From the NCBI GenBank assembly GCA_964637695.1, contig CAZWVF010000003.1, forward strand, positions 1 to 64,000: a stretch of 64,000 bases of DNA. Direction: 5' to 3'. The notes beneath the pieces were generated by a model. It was not told the DNA's origin and searched no databases. It saw only the letters and a list, made by a program, of their open reading frames with translations. Shown one piece after another: positions 41,840 through 50,019 of this stretch (position 1 is the first letter of the stretch; each line of letters begins with the position of its first letter). The position numbers and the translations under genes were made by a program. This DNA is from JAGLTZ01 sp964637695 (GTDB lineage: Bacteria > Blakebacterota > Blakebacteria > Blakebacterales > Blakebacteraceae).

Positions 41840-44113
41840 TTATCTCTTCCTGTGTTTCCTCTTCCCAGGGTGATATGAATAGAGAAGCTGCTCTTCTATC
41901 TCCGCTTCTGTAAATGCCACCCTTTTCATCTGGTTGCTGGCGAACATCGCTGCCTGGTCGCTGTGGTGCGGTGAATCCTCCCGTGTCGTCTGACCGTATG
42001 CCAGGATCGAATAAGCCCGGGGAATTTTGCCGAATTCCACCGCCAGCACCCACCCGTCACCGCTGTTTGCTGCCAGCTTGCCATCTGTATCTCTGCGGAA
42101 ACTGAGGACCCTGAAGCATCCCATATTGCCGGGACCACCTCCGACAGGTACGTCCACATCACCAATCCTGACTCTGTGCACATCACCCCACGAAACATCC
42201 CAGGCGCCCCAGCGCTCTTTCGTTTCTTCTACAGCCTCCATGAAGGCCCCGACTGCCAGGTCGGTTCTGGCCAGCCCTGCAGGAGTGTTGATCGGATCTT
42301 CGGGGTCCCACATCTGAACAAAGATATCCGCATCGGATAACGTTCGTGCGTCAGGTCCTTCTCTGCTCCGCTTCTCCTCCAGGATCAACCTCGTGAGCCT
42401 GCTGTACCACCTCTCGAAGAGCACACTGCCCCTGCTTTCTGCAGAAACGGTATTGTCCCAGTCGGCTACCAGCTCGATGGCACCGCTGATCTCCGGGTCG
42501 GGATCCGATTGCCGTACCATCCGCACAAGATCATCCTTGAGGCGGTCGGCCATGAGCATCCGCATGCTGTGCTTCAACTCGATCACGTCTTCCAGGCTCA
42601 GACGCTTCTCGGGATGGATCAACTGCAGGCTGTGCTGGCTCCTCAGTCTCAACACGGGTTCCCGAATGCTCGGGGGATAGGAATTGGCATCGAGGATCTG
42701 GTTCAGGTTGGTATAGAAAGGAGGGTCGTTGCTGTTCTGCAGGTAGCCTCCGGCCGGATTCAGCAATTGGGGCAGATCTTCGTATGGGAGGAGCGAAGTC
42801 CAGATATCTGATGATCTGCTCGCCGGAACCGCCTCCTCCTCCTTCGCATCATGAGGCAGAACGGGCAGTTTCGCATTCCAGACATAGTAGATATTTCCTT
42901 CTCTGTCGGCATAGGTGTAGTTGGAGGATGAGATGGCTCTCATCTTCATTGCGTCCTGCCATTGATCAAGATCGGTTGCACGCATCATCCTCAGGAACTG
43001 CTCACCCCTGCGATACTCACCATCGTTTGCCGACCGCATGACATAGATTTTCGAACCGGTCCGGTAGATCACCGGGCCGATCGTGGTGTTCCACGACTCC
43101 CTGGTCTCGCTCTCCCCGATACCATCCCCCGACAGGTATTCAACCGTGATCTCCTCCCGTCTCAGTTGTATCGAACTTCCGTCGAACAGGTAGTTGTCGG
43201 GATTTTCAGGATCGAGATCGAGTTCGTAGATTTCATCCAGATCGGGGTAGTTGTTCGTTGTGGACCACCCGAGGTATTCATTGAATCCGCCGATAATGGA
43301 GAAGAATCCGCCGATCCGGATGTCTCCGTAGAAGTTAAGGATACCGGGTACGGTCAGGTGGATCTCGTAGTAGCCCGAAGTCCATGAAAGGTGTGGATTT
43401 CGTAAAAGAATTGCGCTGCCTGAAGTGGTTCTGGATGGCGCCAGTGCCCAGGCATTGGAACCGTCGCTGCTGCTTGCTGGATAAGTCATGGGCCCGCTGT
43501 CGATACTATTCTCTGTGATTGCATCTGAACCGTCACTTCCGGCATCCAGGGTCTGAATGAAGCGGCGGGCAAGGCTCATGTTCGGCCCCCCGACCGTCAG
43601 GGCGGCTACATCGTGACCATTGAAATCGGGTTCCGGCCAGTCGGGGAATTCTTTTCTGTTTATTACCATATAATAGTTCACACCGGCCGCAAATCCTTCG
43701 AGGATGTCCCTGACATCCTGGCTGAGAAGATGGTACGTTTCGACCGCCCTCATGTATGCCGGCTTGCGCCTGAAGTCCTGCTCCAGATTGTTGCGGTCAG
43801 CGAACATTCTGGCGGTTTCACCGCGTGCGCCGGCCAGACCTGAAGCTACCCGCACTCCATAATCTTCGAGCTGGCACCAGGCTGTTCCGAATGCAAGTGC
43901 ACGCAGATTCTCTCCCTTTACGTGCGGTACTCCGTAGTGCGTCCGTCTTATCTCCACCTGTGCCGCAAGCTCCATGTACTCAGGTTGTACTTCCCATCTT
44001 TTCTGATATCCGAACAGGGAACAGCCTGACAGAAGAGAAGTGACTAACAGTAAAAACAGAAGAATACGGTGAAAGTTTCCGAGCCGATGCCCGACAGCGG
44101 TGAGATGATTCAT
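41840..44113 (-). CDS. Penicillin/acyl-homoserine-lactone acylase-like lipoprotein
   Basis: A 757-residue Ntn hydrolase precursor. It has a lipoprotein signal (LLSGC, C31) and an alpha-chain region with RTHYGVPHV near 57-65, then the spacer and the autocatalytic site DGSN at 217-220. S219 would become the N-terminal nucleophile of the beta chain after self-cleavage. LRNPHLSW and TTNNYPDLDEIYEL follow, as in penicillin acylases and AHL/PvdQ acylases. The natural amide substrate is unknown; quorum signal, peptide or acylated compound turnover are all possible. Single gene, 101 bases downstream of a histidine kinase in the same direction. Confidence 0.87.
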   Translation of the reverse strand: MNHLTAVGHRLGNFHRILLFLLLVTSLLSGCSLFGYQKRWEVQPEYMELAAQVEIRRTHYGVPHVKGENLRALAFGTAWCQLEDYGVRVASGLAGARGETARMFADRNNLEQDFRRKPAYMRAVETYHLLSQDVRDILEGFAAGVNYYMVINRKEFPDWPEPDFNGHDVAALTVGGPNMSLARRFIQTLDAGSDGSDAITENSIDSGPMTYPASSSDGSNAWALAPSRTTSGSAILLRNPHLSWTSGYYEIHLTVPGILNFYGDIRIGGFFSIIGGFNEYLGWSTTNNYPDLDEIYELDLDPENPDNYLFDGSSIQLRREEITVEYLSGDGIGESETRESWNTTIGPVIYRTGSKIYVMRSANDGEYRRGEQFLRMMRATDLDQWQDAMKMRAISSSNYTYADREGNIYYVWNAKLPVLPHDAKEEEAVPASRSSDIWTSLLPYEDLPQLLNPAGGYLQNSNDPPFYTNLNQILDANSYPPSIREPVLRLRSQHSLQLIHPEKRLSLEDVIELKHSMRMLMADRLKDDLVRMVRQSDPDPEISGAIELVADWDNTVSAESRGSVLFERWYSRLTRLILEEKRSREGPDARTLSDADIFVQMWDPEDPINTPAGLARTDLAVGAFMEAVEETKERWGAWDVSWGDVHRVRIGDVDVPVGGGPGNMGCFRVLSFRRDTDGKLAANSGDGWVLAVEFGKIPRAYSILAYGQTTREDSPHHSDQAAMFASNQMKRVAFTEAEIEEQLLYSYHPGKRKHRKR

Positions 44114-44214
44114 GGAGAAAGAAGCCTTTCACAGCGGGTGGGTAACCTGCTTCAATACCATTTGTAATCTATTTGATGCGTAATTGCCAGCAGGAGGGTT
44201 GCGACACCGCCGCT

Positions 44215-46497
44215 CTATTGATTGTCCAGGACTTCTCTAACCTTCTGCCCCAGTTGTCTGGATGTAAAAGGTTTGGGAAGGAAGTTCCCTTTTTCAGAAA
44301 TACCGTTTATCTGTTTTATAATATCTCCGGTGTATCCGCTCATGTATAGAACAGGTGTTTCCGGCATGGCCTCGTTGATTTGATTGGCGAGTTCTTTCCC
44401 GTTCATGCCGGGCATTACTACGTCTGTCAAAACAAGGTCAATTCCACTTTTACCAGACTCAACGAACTTGAGTGCTTCCTCCGGGTGACTGAAGCTCTCG
44501 ACTGAATAACCAAGACCTGTCAGCACATCAACTGCCAGCTGGAGAACATCTTTTTCATCTTCGATCAGGAGTATCCTTTCATGACCTGAAGGTACGGCGT
44601 TACTTTTGACATCACCGACGGAAGGTTCAACATCTCCAGATGCCACAGGCAGATAGACTTTGAAAGTAGTACCCAATCCCTCTTCGCTATAAACATGGAT
44701 CGAACCATTATGCTGGTTGACGATCCCATACACAGTTGCCAGACCCAGGCCGGTTCCCTCTGATTTTGTCGTAAAGAAGGGTTCGAAGATCTTCGCCTTT
44801 GTCTCGGCATCCATACCACACCCGGTATCCGAAACGCTGAGCATTACATATGAACCCTCTTCAAGATCAGGCCGTAAATGCGTGTAATCACTTTCGAGAA
44901 GTACCTGATCCATTGAGATTGCCAGAACACCGCCGTTTGGCATGGCATCCCTTGCGTTCACAACCAGGTTCATCAAAACCTGTTCTATCTGTCCGGGATC
45001 CGCGATTACAGGTCCGATATTCTCCTCGAGCTTGAGAGAGAACTCAATGTCCTCTCCAATCACCCTGCAAAGCATTTTTTCGATCTGGGACAGTATTTCA
45101 TTCAGATTCACCAGTTGCCGCTCGGTGATCTCCTTTCTGCTGAAAGCGAGCAACTGACGAGTCAGAGTGGCTGCACTCGAGGAGGCTCTTGCGACTGTCT
45201 CCAGCTTCTCTCTCACAGGGTGATCATCCTCGATGGTCATAAGAGTCAGATCGAGGTTTCCCTTGATCACCGTCAGCAGATTATTGAAATCGTGTGCCAC
45301 ACCCCCAGCCAATCTGCCAATCGCCTCCATTTTCTGGGATTGGCGAAACTGCTCTTCCATGATTATCTGGTCGGTGATGTCGTGCACTGTTCCCACAGAC
45401 CGGATTGTCCTGCCCGATGCATCCCTGATTTCCTCACTCATCTCACGGACGTATCGCACTTCGCCATCCGGCCTTACGATCCGGTGCACAACATCATACG
45501 GAGTGTTGTTTTCAACAGAGTCGGTATATGCCTTATCAACAAATTCCCTGTCATCAGGATGGATGGTATCCAGGAAAGCCTCGTAGGTAGCCCCGAATTC
45601 CTGAGGCTGCAGGCCAAATATCCTGTAGATTTCATCGGACCATGTAAGGACGTTTCTTTCCAGGTTCAGCTCCCAGCTTCCCAGATGGGTTAAGCGCTGT
45701 GCTTCAGCAAGACTTCTCTGGCTGAGGCTCAGTTCAACCTCGGTTTCCTTTCTTTCACGGATTCGACGGACCAGACGGGTCGTTGCACAGGTCAATCCAA
45801 TAAGGCCAAGTGCCCAGAACAGCAGATGACCTATCCAGAAAGATTGAATATTCCGGCCTGCTATGGTACGGTACGGCGCCATCGGCACTGAGACGCTTAT
45901 ACCGCCTCTGGCATCGCCGATTGCATAGCCCTGTTGAGCATGGCACTTCAGGCAGCTCTCTTCAACGATCATGACATTCATGAATCGAAGGTATTCTTCA
46001 CCGTTGAGTGAATTGATTTCACTGAATTCGGTTTCGCCTCCTTCAAACAGATTAAGTGCCCGGCGCTCCCACGGATCGGGATCGTTACCGGGACGAATTG
46101 GATTGAGACTGGTAATGTGACCCTTTATACCATATTGCCCTTCACTCAGTTCATGGACCTGCCGCGTCATATAGGCTGGATTGAGAAGTGTCAGCTTTTT
46201 CCCCGAAGGAGATGTAATGTCACGCTCCTCGATGTCTGCAAGGAAAGGATTCGGAGGGTATAGATCAGAAACCGGCACGTACACTCCGCCATAGCTGGAA
46301 GCCCACGTCCGATAGGCGAGATCTTTGTTGTATGCACCCCTGGCTTCAGAAAGTGCCAGGTCATGGATGCTCTTATTTACCTGCCTGATATTCCACGCAA
46401 GAGAAATGCTGATCAGAATAGTCCAGAAGACAGCAACAGCTGCAAAAATTGCCTTGAGATGGGAGTATCGGGTACCGTCTGTAGACATAGCCAACAT
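44215..46497 (-). CDS. Hybrid histidine kinase with haem-c Tll0287-like sensor
   Basis: A 760-residue sensor kinase. TM1 (about 15-35) and TM2 (about 217-240) bracket a periplasmic DUF3365/Tll0287-like domain with a covalent haem motif C182-LKC-H186, so the signal is probably redox, a gas such as NO or O2, or a small ligand at the haem. A PAS domain (about 265-380) follows, then HisKA with phosphoacceptor H402 in GGVAHDFNNLL, a HATPase with NLVVNARDAMPNGG and GTGLGLATVYG, and a C-terminal receiver with the Asp of LVLTDVVMPGMNG. No response regulator gene is adjacent. GGGAG precedes ATG 46497. Confidence 0.9.
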   Translation of the reverse strand: MLAMSTDGTRYSHLKAIFAAVAVFWTILISISLAWNIRQVNKSIHDLALSEARGAYNKDLAYRTWASSYGGVYVPVSDLYPPNPFLADIEERDITSPSGKKLTLLNPAYMTRQVHELSEGQYGIKGHITSLNPIRPGNDPDPWERRALNLFEGGETEFSEINSLNGEEYLRFMNVMIVEESCLKCHAQQGYAIGDARGGISVSVPMAPYRTIAGRNIQSFWIGHLLFWALGLIGLTCATTRLVRRIRERKETEVELSLSQRSLAEAQRLTHLGSWELNLERNVLTWSDEIYRIFGLQPQEFGATYEAFLDTIHPDDREFVDKAYTDSVENNTPYDVVHRIVRPDGEVRYVREMSEEIRDASGRTIRSVGTVHDITDQIIMEEQFRQSQKMEAIGRLAGGVAHDFNNLLTVIKGNLDLTLMTIEDDHPVREKLETVARASSSAATLTRQLLAFSRKEITERQLVNLNEILSQIEKMLCRVIGEDIEFSLKLEENIGPVIADPGQIEQVLMNLVVNARDAMPNGGVLAISMDQVLLESDYTHLRPDLEEGSYVMLSVSDTGCGMDAETKAKIFEPFFTTKSEGTGLGLATVYGIVNQHNGSIHVYSEEGLGTTFKVYLPVASGDVEPSVGDVKSNAVPSGHERILLIEDEKDVLQLAVDVLTGLGYSVESFSHPEEALKFVESGKSGIDLVLTDVVMPGMNGKELANQINEAMPETPVLYMSGYTGDIIKQINGISEKGNFLPKPFTSRQLGQKVREVLDNQ

Positions 46498-46603
46498 TTT
46501 CTGCTCCCGGATATATAATTCCAGGGAAATATTTGAGGTCGTCGCTCAGAAGCCCAATTCCTAGATCGTAGAGGCCATTATAGCCGAGGAGTGCAGTTGG
46601 AAT

Positions 46604-46647
46604 ATGTAGGACATTTTCTGAAACTTATGTAAGTATTTGTCCTACAT
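46604..46647. repeat. Inverted repeat between nhaC-like gene and histidine kinase gene
   Basis: ATGTAGGACA at 46604-46613 and TGTCCTACAT at 46638-46647 are perfect complements with a 24-base spacer. The structure lies 5 bases after the antiporter stop and about 107 bases before the kinase start, both on the minus strand. There is no following T run, so it is either a weak terminator/processing hairpin or a regulator site for the kinase gene. Confidence 0.45.
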
Positions 46648-46652
46648 GGAAT

Positions 46653-48053
46653 TCAGCTGCCGGGGATTGTTTCATCTTCACGTATTTTCGGAGCGATCCC
46701 GATACCTGTGGCTGCGCAGATCAGTGCGAATAGAAAGCCGGTGTAATTCATGACCGCCCATGGAAGGTACTGGATGGTTGGTACACCAAGAGTGGCTGCC
46801 ATGAACACACCGGCGGCGCTCCACGGGATCAGTGGAACCACCACAGTTCCCGAATCCTCCGTTGTTCTGGACAGGTTCTTGGCGGCCAGATTCCGGCTCC
46901 TGAAGGCTGAGGAGAAGAGCTCCCCCGGAACAATAATTGACAGGTAGCTCGAGCCGGTAACCAGGGCAGTGGTGATGCCGGTTGCCACTGTCGAAGCCAC
47001 CAGGCCGAAGGTGGTTTTTATTCTGGTCATCAGAGCTTCCAGAATGCGGTCGAGCAGGCCGCAGTGGCTCATGATTCCCGCGAATCCAAATGCGCAGAAC
47101 ACGATCAGGGTAACATCCATCATCGCCATCATTCCGCCCCGGGCCAGAAGGCTGTCCAGCTCGGCAACGCCGGTGGAGGGCTGATAGCCCAGAACGGTCG
47201 ATTCGAGTACAACCCTGAATGAAGCTCCCTGAAAGAGTACGGCGATGATCGCGGCAACGAGGCTGGCCAGGAGGATCCCGGGCAGGGTGGGGCGTTTCCT
47301 GATGGCGAACCAGAGGATGATCGCCAGTGGTGTCAGCAGAACCAGGTTGAACCTGAAAGAGCTGCGGAGACCTTCCTGGAGGGTTCCTACGTCCACAACA
47401 GCATCCGCCGAAATACCGAGACCTGCGATCAGATAGACGATCAGGCCGAGCGTCCAGGCAGGTGCCGTGGTCCAGAGCATCCATCTGATATGGTCGAAGA
47501 GGTTCGCCCTGGCTATAATCGGAGCCAGGTTGGTTGTGTCGCTGAAGGGGCTCAGTTTGTCTCCGAAGTAGGCACCGGAGACCACCGCGCCGGCCGCAGC
47601 TCCCATGGGAACTCCCAGGCCCTGGGCTACTCCGATCAGGGCGACACCCACCGTTCCCACTGTTCCCCAGCTCGTACCTGTCGAAATGGAGATAATGGAA
47701 CAGAGTATGCATGCTGTCACCAGGTAGAGACGGGGAGAGATCAGCTTGAGGCCGTATGAGACCAGCATTGGGATAGTACCGGCTGCAATCCAGGTGGATA
47801 TGAGTGCGCCAACGGTGATCAGGATCATCACGGCGGGCATGGCCTTGCTGAGGGATGAGACGATCCCCTCTTCCATGTCGCGCCAGGTATATCCCAGGCG
47901 CAGAGATACGAATCCGGCTGCAGCCGCTGCTCCCAGCAGAACTACCTCTATGCGGTATCCAAGCCAGGCGTAACCGACACTCAGCAGGATCGCCATGATA
48001 ACCAGAGGTGTCAGCGCCTCCACCAGTGTCGGTTTGCGAGTTTCACTCTTCAT
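46653..48053 (-). CDS. nhaC: NhaC-family Na+/H+ antiporter
   Basis: A 466-residue membrane protein with about a dozen helices. It carries the NhaC signature region SISTGTSWGTVGTVG and VVSGAYFGDKLSPFSDTTNLAP, characteristic of the family. It exchanges sodium for protons across the inner membrane and would help with pH and sodium balance, or sodium-linked bioenergetics in a marine or saline setting (inference). Single gene; the inverted repeat at 46604-46647 lies just after its stop. Confidence 0.9.
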   Translation of the reverse strand: MKSETRKPTLVEALTPLVIMAILLSVGYAWLGYRIEVVLLGAAAAAGFVSLRLGYTWRDMEEGIVSSLSKAMPAVMILITVGALISTWIAAGTIPMLVSYGLKLISPRLYLVTACILCSIISISTGTSWGTVGTVGVALIGVAQGLGVPMGAAAGAVVSGAYFGDKLSPFSDTTNLAPIIARANLFDHIRWMLWTTAPAWTLGLIVYLIAGLGISADAVVDVGTLQEGLRSSFRFNLVLLTPLAIILWFAIRKRPTLPGILLASLVAAIIAVLFQGASFRVVLESTVLGYQPSTGVAELDSLLARGGMMAMMDVTLIVFCAFGFAGIMSHCGLLDRILEALMTRIKTTFGLVASTVATGITTALVTGSSYLSIIVPGELFSSAFRSRNLAAKNLSRTTEDSGTVVVPLIPWSAAGVFMAATLGVPTIQYLPWAVMNYTGFLFALICAATGIGIAPKIREDETIPGS

Positions 48054-48123
48054 GGCCGGCCATGATATTTTATTCCGGACTTGTGCTCAAGCTCTCTTCT
48101 CGGTCTTGCTGGCTATCTTCCGG

Positions 48124-48231
48124 ATGATTTTGTTAATTTTATTGTTCCTTATTTCTGGATGTCAGTCAGCTGAATCTGCTTTCGGTTCTCAAGAAATGAA
48201 AGGGGCAGTACATGCCTTTCGACCGGCGTGA
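48124..48231 (+). CDS. Possible 35-residue lipoprotein, entericidin-like
   Basis: A short frame encodes a signal-like start (MILLILLFLISGC) with a good lipobox and 22 following residues. It overlaps the first 20 bases of the 179-residue gene in another frame. The ribosome site is weak and the tail has no known motif. Support is limited to the signal sequence, so it may be chance. Confidence 0.25.
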   Translation: MILLILLFLISGCQSAESAFGSQEMKGAVHAFRPA

Positions 48232-48751
48232 TACGAAAAGACGTGACAGGGAACGGCGCCTCGCGGATCGAAGGGCCCTCGATAGACGACAGGGGCCCGA
48301 AATCGCCGCCGCGGGTGAACCGAAAACCGTGGAAGACATAAACCAGCTACGCAGCCATATAGAGTATGAGATGTGGATGATCAAGGAGACAGCCGACTAT
48401 CTGATCGAGCATGGCCAGCGGGTTGGTGAATCGGATATGAATGCTTACCTGGAGTCGTTCCTCCTGCATACGGTTACCATGGTCAATTTCTATTTCCCTC
48501 CCGGCAGAGACCGGATACACGATTTCGTGGCACACGATTTTATACCAAACTGGTCCGATCACGTGGATTTCTCAGATCAACTCAGAAGGATCAGAGAGAG
48601 TGCCGACCGCGGTCTGGGACGTCTCTCCTACAGATCTCTGGAACTGCCCACAAAGAAACAGATAGCTGCCATTAATGCCGAACTCGATTCACTCCGCTCC
48701 AGGTTCGAGCTGCTTCTGAAGACCCAGGAAGAACCTTCAGAGGAAAAGTAA
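48212..48751 (+). CDS. Hypothetical 179-residue soluble protein
   Basis: I do not recognise this protein. It begins with an Arg/Asp-rich stretch (DRRDTKRRDRERRLADRRALDRRQ, up to about residue 27) that resembles the N-termini of some PilZ-like and nucleic-acid-associated proteins. It continues as a predicted all-helical domain with EMWMIKETADYLIE, a FYFPPGRDRIHDFVAHDFIPNW segment containing several aromatic and His residues, and a heptad-like C-terminus (ELDSLRSRFELLLK). There is no signal peptide or membrane segment. AGGGGC precedes ATG 48212. Neighbours are an antiporter (divergent) and a barrel protein (convergent), so context gives no function. Confidence 0.7.
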   Translation: MPFDRRDTKRRDRERRLADRRALDRRQGPEIAAAGEPKTVEDINQLRSHIEYEMWMIKETADYLIEHGQRVGESDMNAYLESFLLHTVTMVNFYFPPGRDRIHDFVAHDFIPNWSDHVDFSDQLRRIRESADRGLGRLSYRSLELPTKKQIAAINAELDSLRSRFELLLKTQEEPSEEK

Positions 48752-48766
48752 GCTGGTCGGAAGCTC

Positions 48767-50005
48767 TTAAAACCAGACCGTAATACGCGTAACCAGTGAC
48801 GCCAGACCGGGCGGGAATGCACCCTCCTCATCGCCAAATGTAAACCCGCCGTAAACAACCATGTCCGCGTTCTGAGCGATCGAGATGTCGAGTCGTGGAT
48901 TCAGCACCAGCGAACCATCCGGTGTACCGAAGAAATAGAAACTTCCCGTTGACAGGTCGGTCAATGAGTTTCTCACCCCCACCAGGTACCACCACGGCCC
49001 GACCGGTTCGCCATACATGATGTACGCCAGCCAGTCGTGAACGGGGTAGGGGGTATTACTTTCGGCTCGGCCGTTGTACAGAGCTTCGGCAATCAGGTAT
49101 ATGCCGCTGTTCAGCGTGTAGTCGGTGCCGAATGCCATCCTGCTGAAATTGTCCTCCACTTCCATCCAGTTGTAGTTGCCTTCGAACCAGAGCCCCAGAC
49201 CCAGAAACTCACCGGAGAATTCCAGTCCGGCTGCCCGGCGTCGCTGCGTATATGGAAACCAGAAATCGGGATTGAGAGCCGTGGAGTCGGTCACTGAATG
49301 AGCTGTCAACGCCACGTCGTATCCAATTGCCTTCAGGTGTGTTCCCAATCGCAGGGCGTATCCGGTGTCGGCGAAGTTATCGCCCGGGGCGGCGATCAGG
49401 GCGAGCTGTCCTCCGAAACCCCACCTGTAATCCAGCCGGAGTGCCGTCACTCCCTCCTTTTCATAGGTCGGATCGAACTGGTTCTTCCTGTGGAAGAGAT
49501 CGGTGGGATTGAAACTGTAGGCCGGTCCCCACGACAGCTGCTGCTTTCCGGCCCGCAGGCGGATGCTGCCCAGCTGCCAGCTCAGATAGGCGTTGTCGAG
49601 ATAGAAGCGTTCACCGGGCAGATAGAAAACAGCGGGCACGCCTGCCTGATCCAGTGCTTCCGAGACCGAGGGAGGCAGGTACGGGCTGATATCTCTTCGG
49701 ACAGCAGAGTGGTACACGATGAAGTTCAGATTCCCATTGAAACTGAGCCCCTCTCCATTACCACTGCTGAAATCGAGTCTCAGCTTGGAGGCGTCCATAA
49801 GGAGTTCTTTCATCTCCTTCTGGTAGTCCACCTGGAGAGTGTGTTCATAATAACCTGCGATGCCCAGTTCCTGGCCGTAAGCTGGTCTAAATGATGTCAG
49901 CAGGCCTGCCGGGAGGAAGAACACGTATGTCATGACCACAGCCATTACCGCCCGGGTACTGCAGGAGTTCTGAAGTCTGTCCCGGAGGTTGCCAGAGAGT
50001 CTCAT
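48767..50005 (-). CDS. Outer-membrane beta-barrel protein of an RND export operon
   Basis: A 412-residue exported protein. The signal peptide ends near residue 44 (AYGQE). The mature part alternates polar and aromatic residues in strands (YLSWQLGSIRLRAGKQQLSWGP, LEFSGEFLGLGLWFEGNYNW) and ends in Phe (ITVWF), the usual outer-membrane insertion signal. It resembles the DUF1302-like barrels that follow MMPL/RND exporters and LolA-like proteins. The gene lies 14 bases after the RND/LolA fusion, with AGGAG before ATG 50005. It probably receives or anchors a lipid cargo moved by the exporter (inference). Confidence 0.8.
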   Translation of the reverse strand: MRLSGNLRDRLQNSCSTRAVMAVVMTYVFFLPAGLLTSFRPAYGQELGIAGYYEHTLQVDYQKEMKELLMDASKLRLDFSSGNGEGLSFNGNLNFIVYHSAVRRDISPYLPPSVSEALDQAGVPAVFYLPGERFYLDNAYLSWQLGSIRLRAGKQQLSWGPAYSFNPTDLFHRKNQFDPTYEKEGVTALRLDYRWGFGGQLALIAAPGDNFADTGYALRLGTHLKAIGYDVALTAHSVTDSTALNPDFWFPYTQRRRAAGLEFSGEFLGLGLWFEGNYNWMEVEDNFSRMAFGTDYTLNSGIYLIAEALYNGRAESNTPYPVHDWLAYIMYGEPVGPWWYLVGVRNSLTDLSTGSFYFFGTPDGSLVLNPRLDISIAQNADMVVYGGFTFGDEEGAFPPGLASLVTRITVWF

Positions 50006-50019
50006 CGTGCCGCTCCTTT

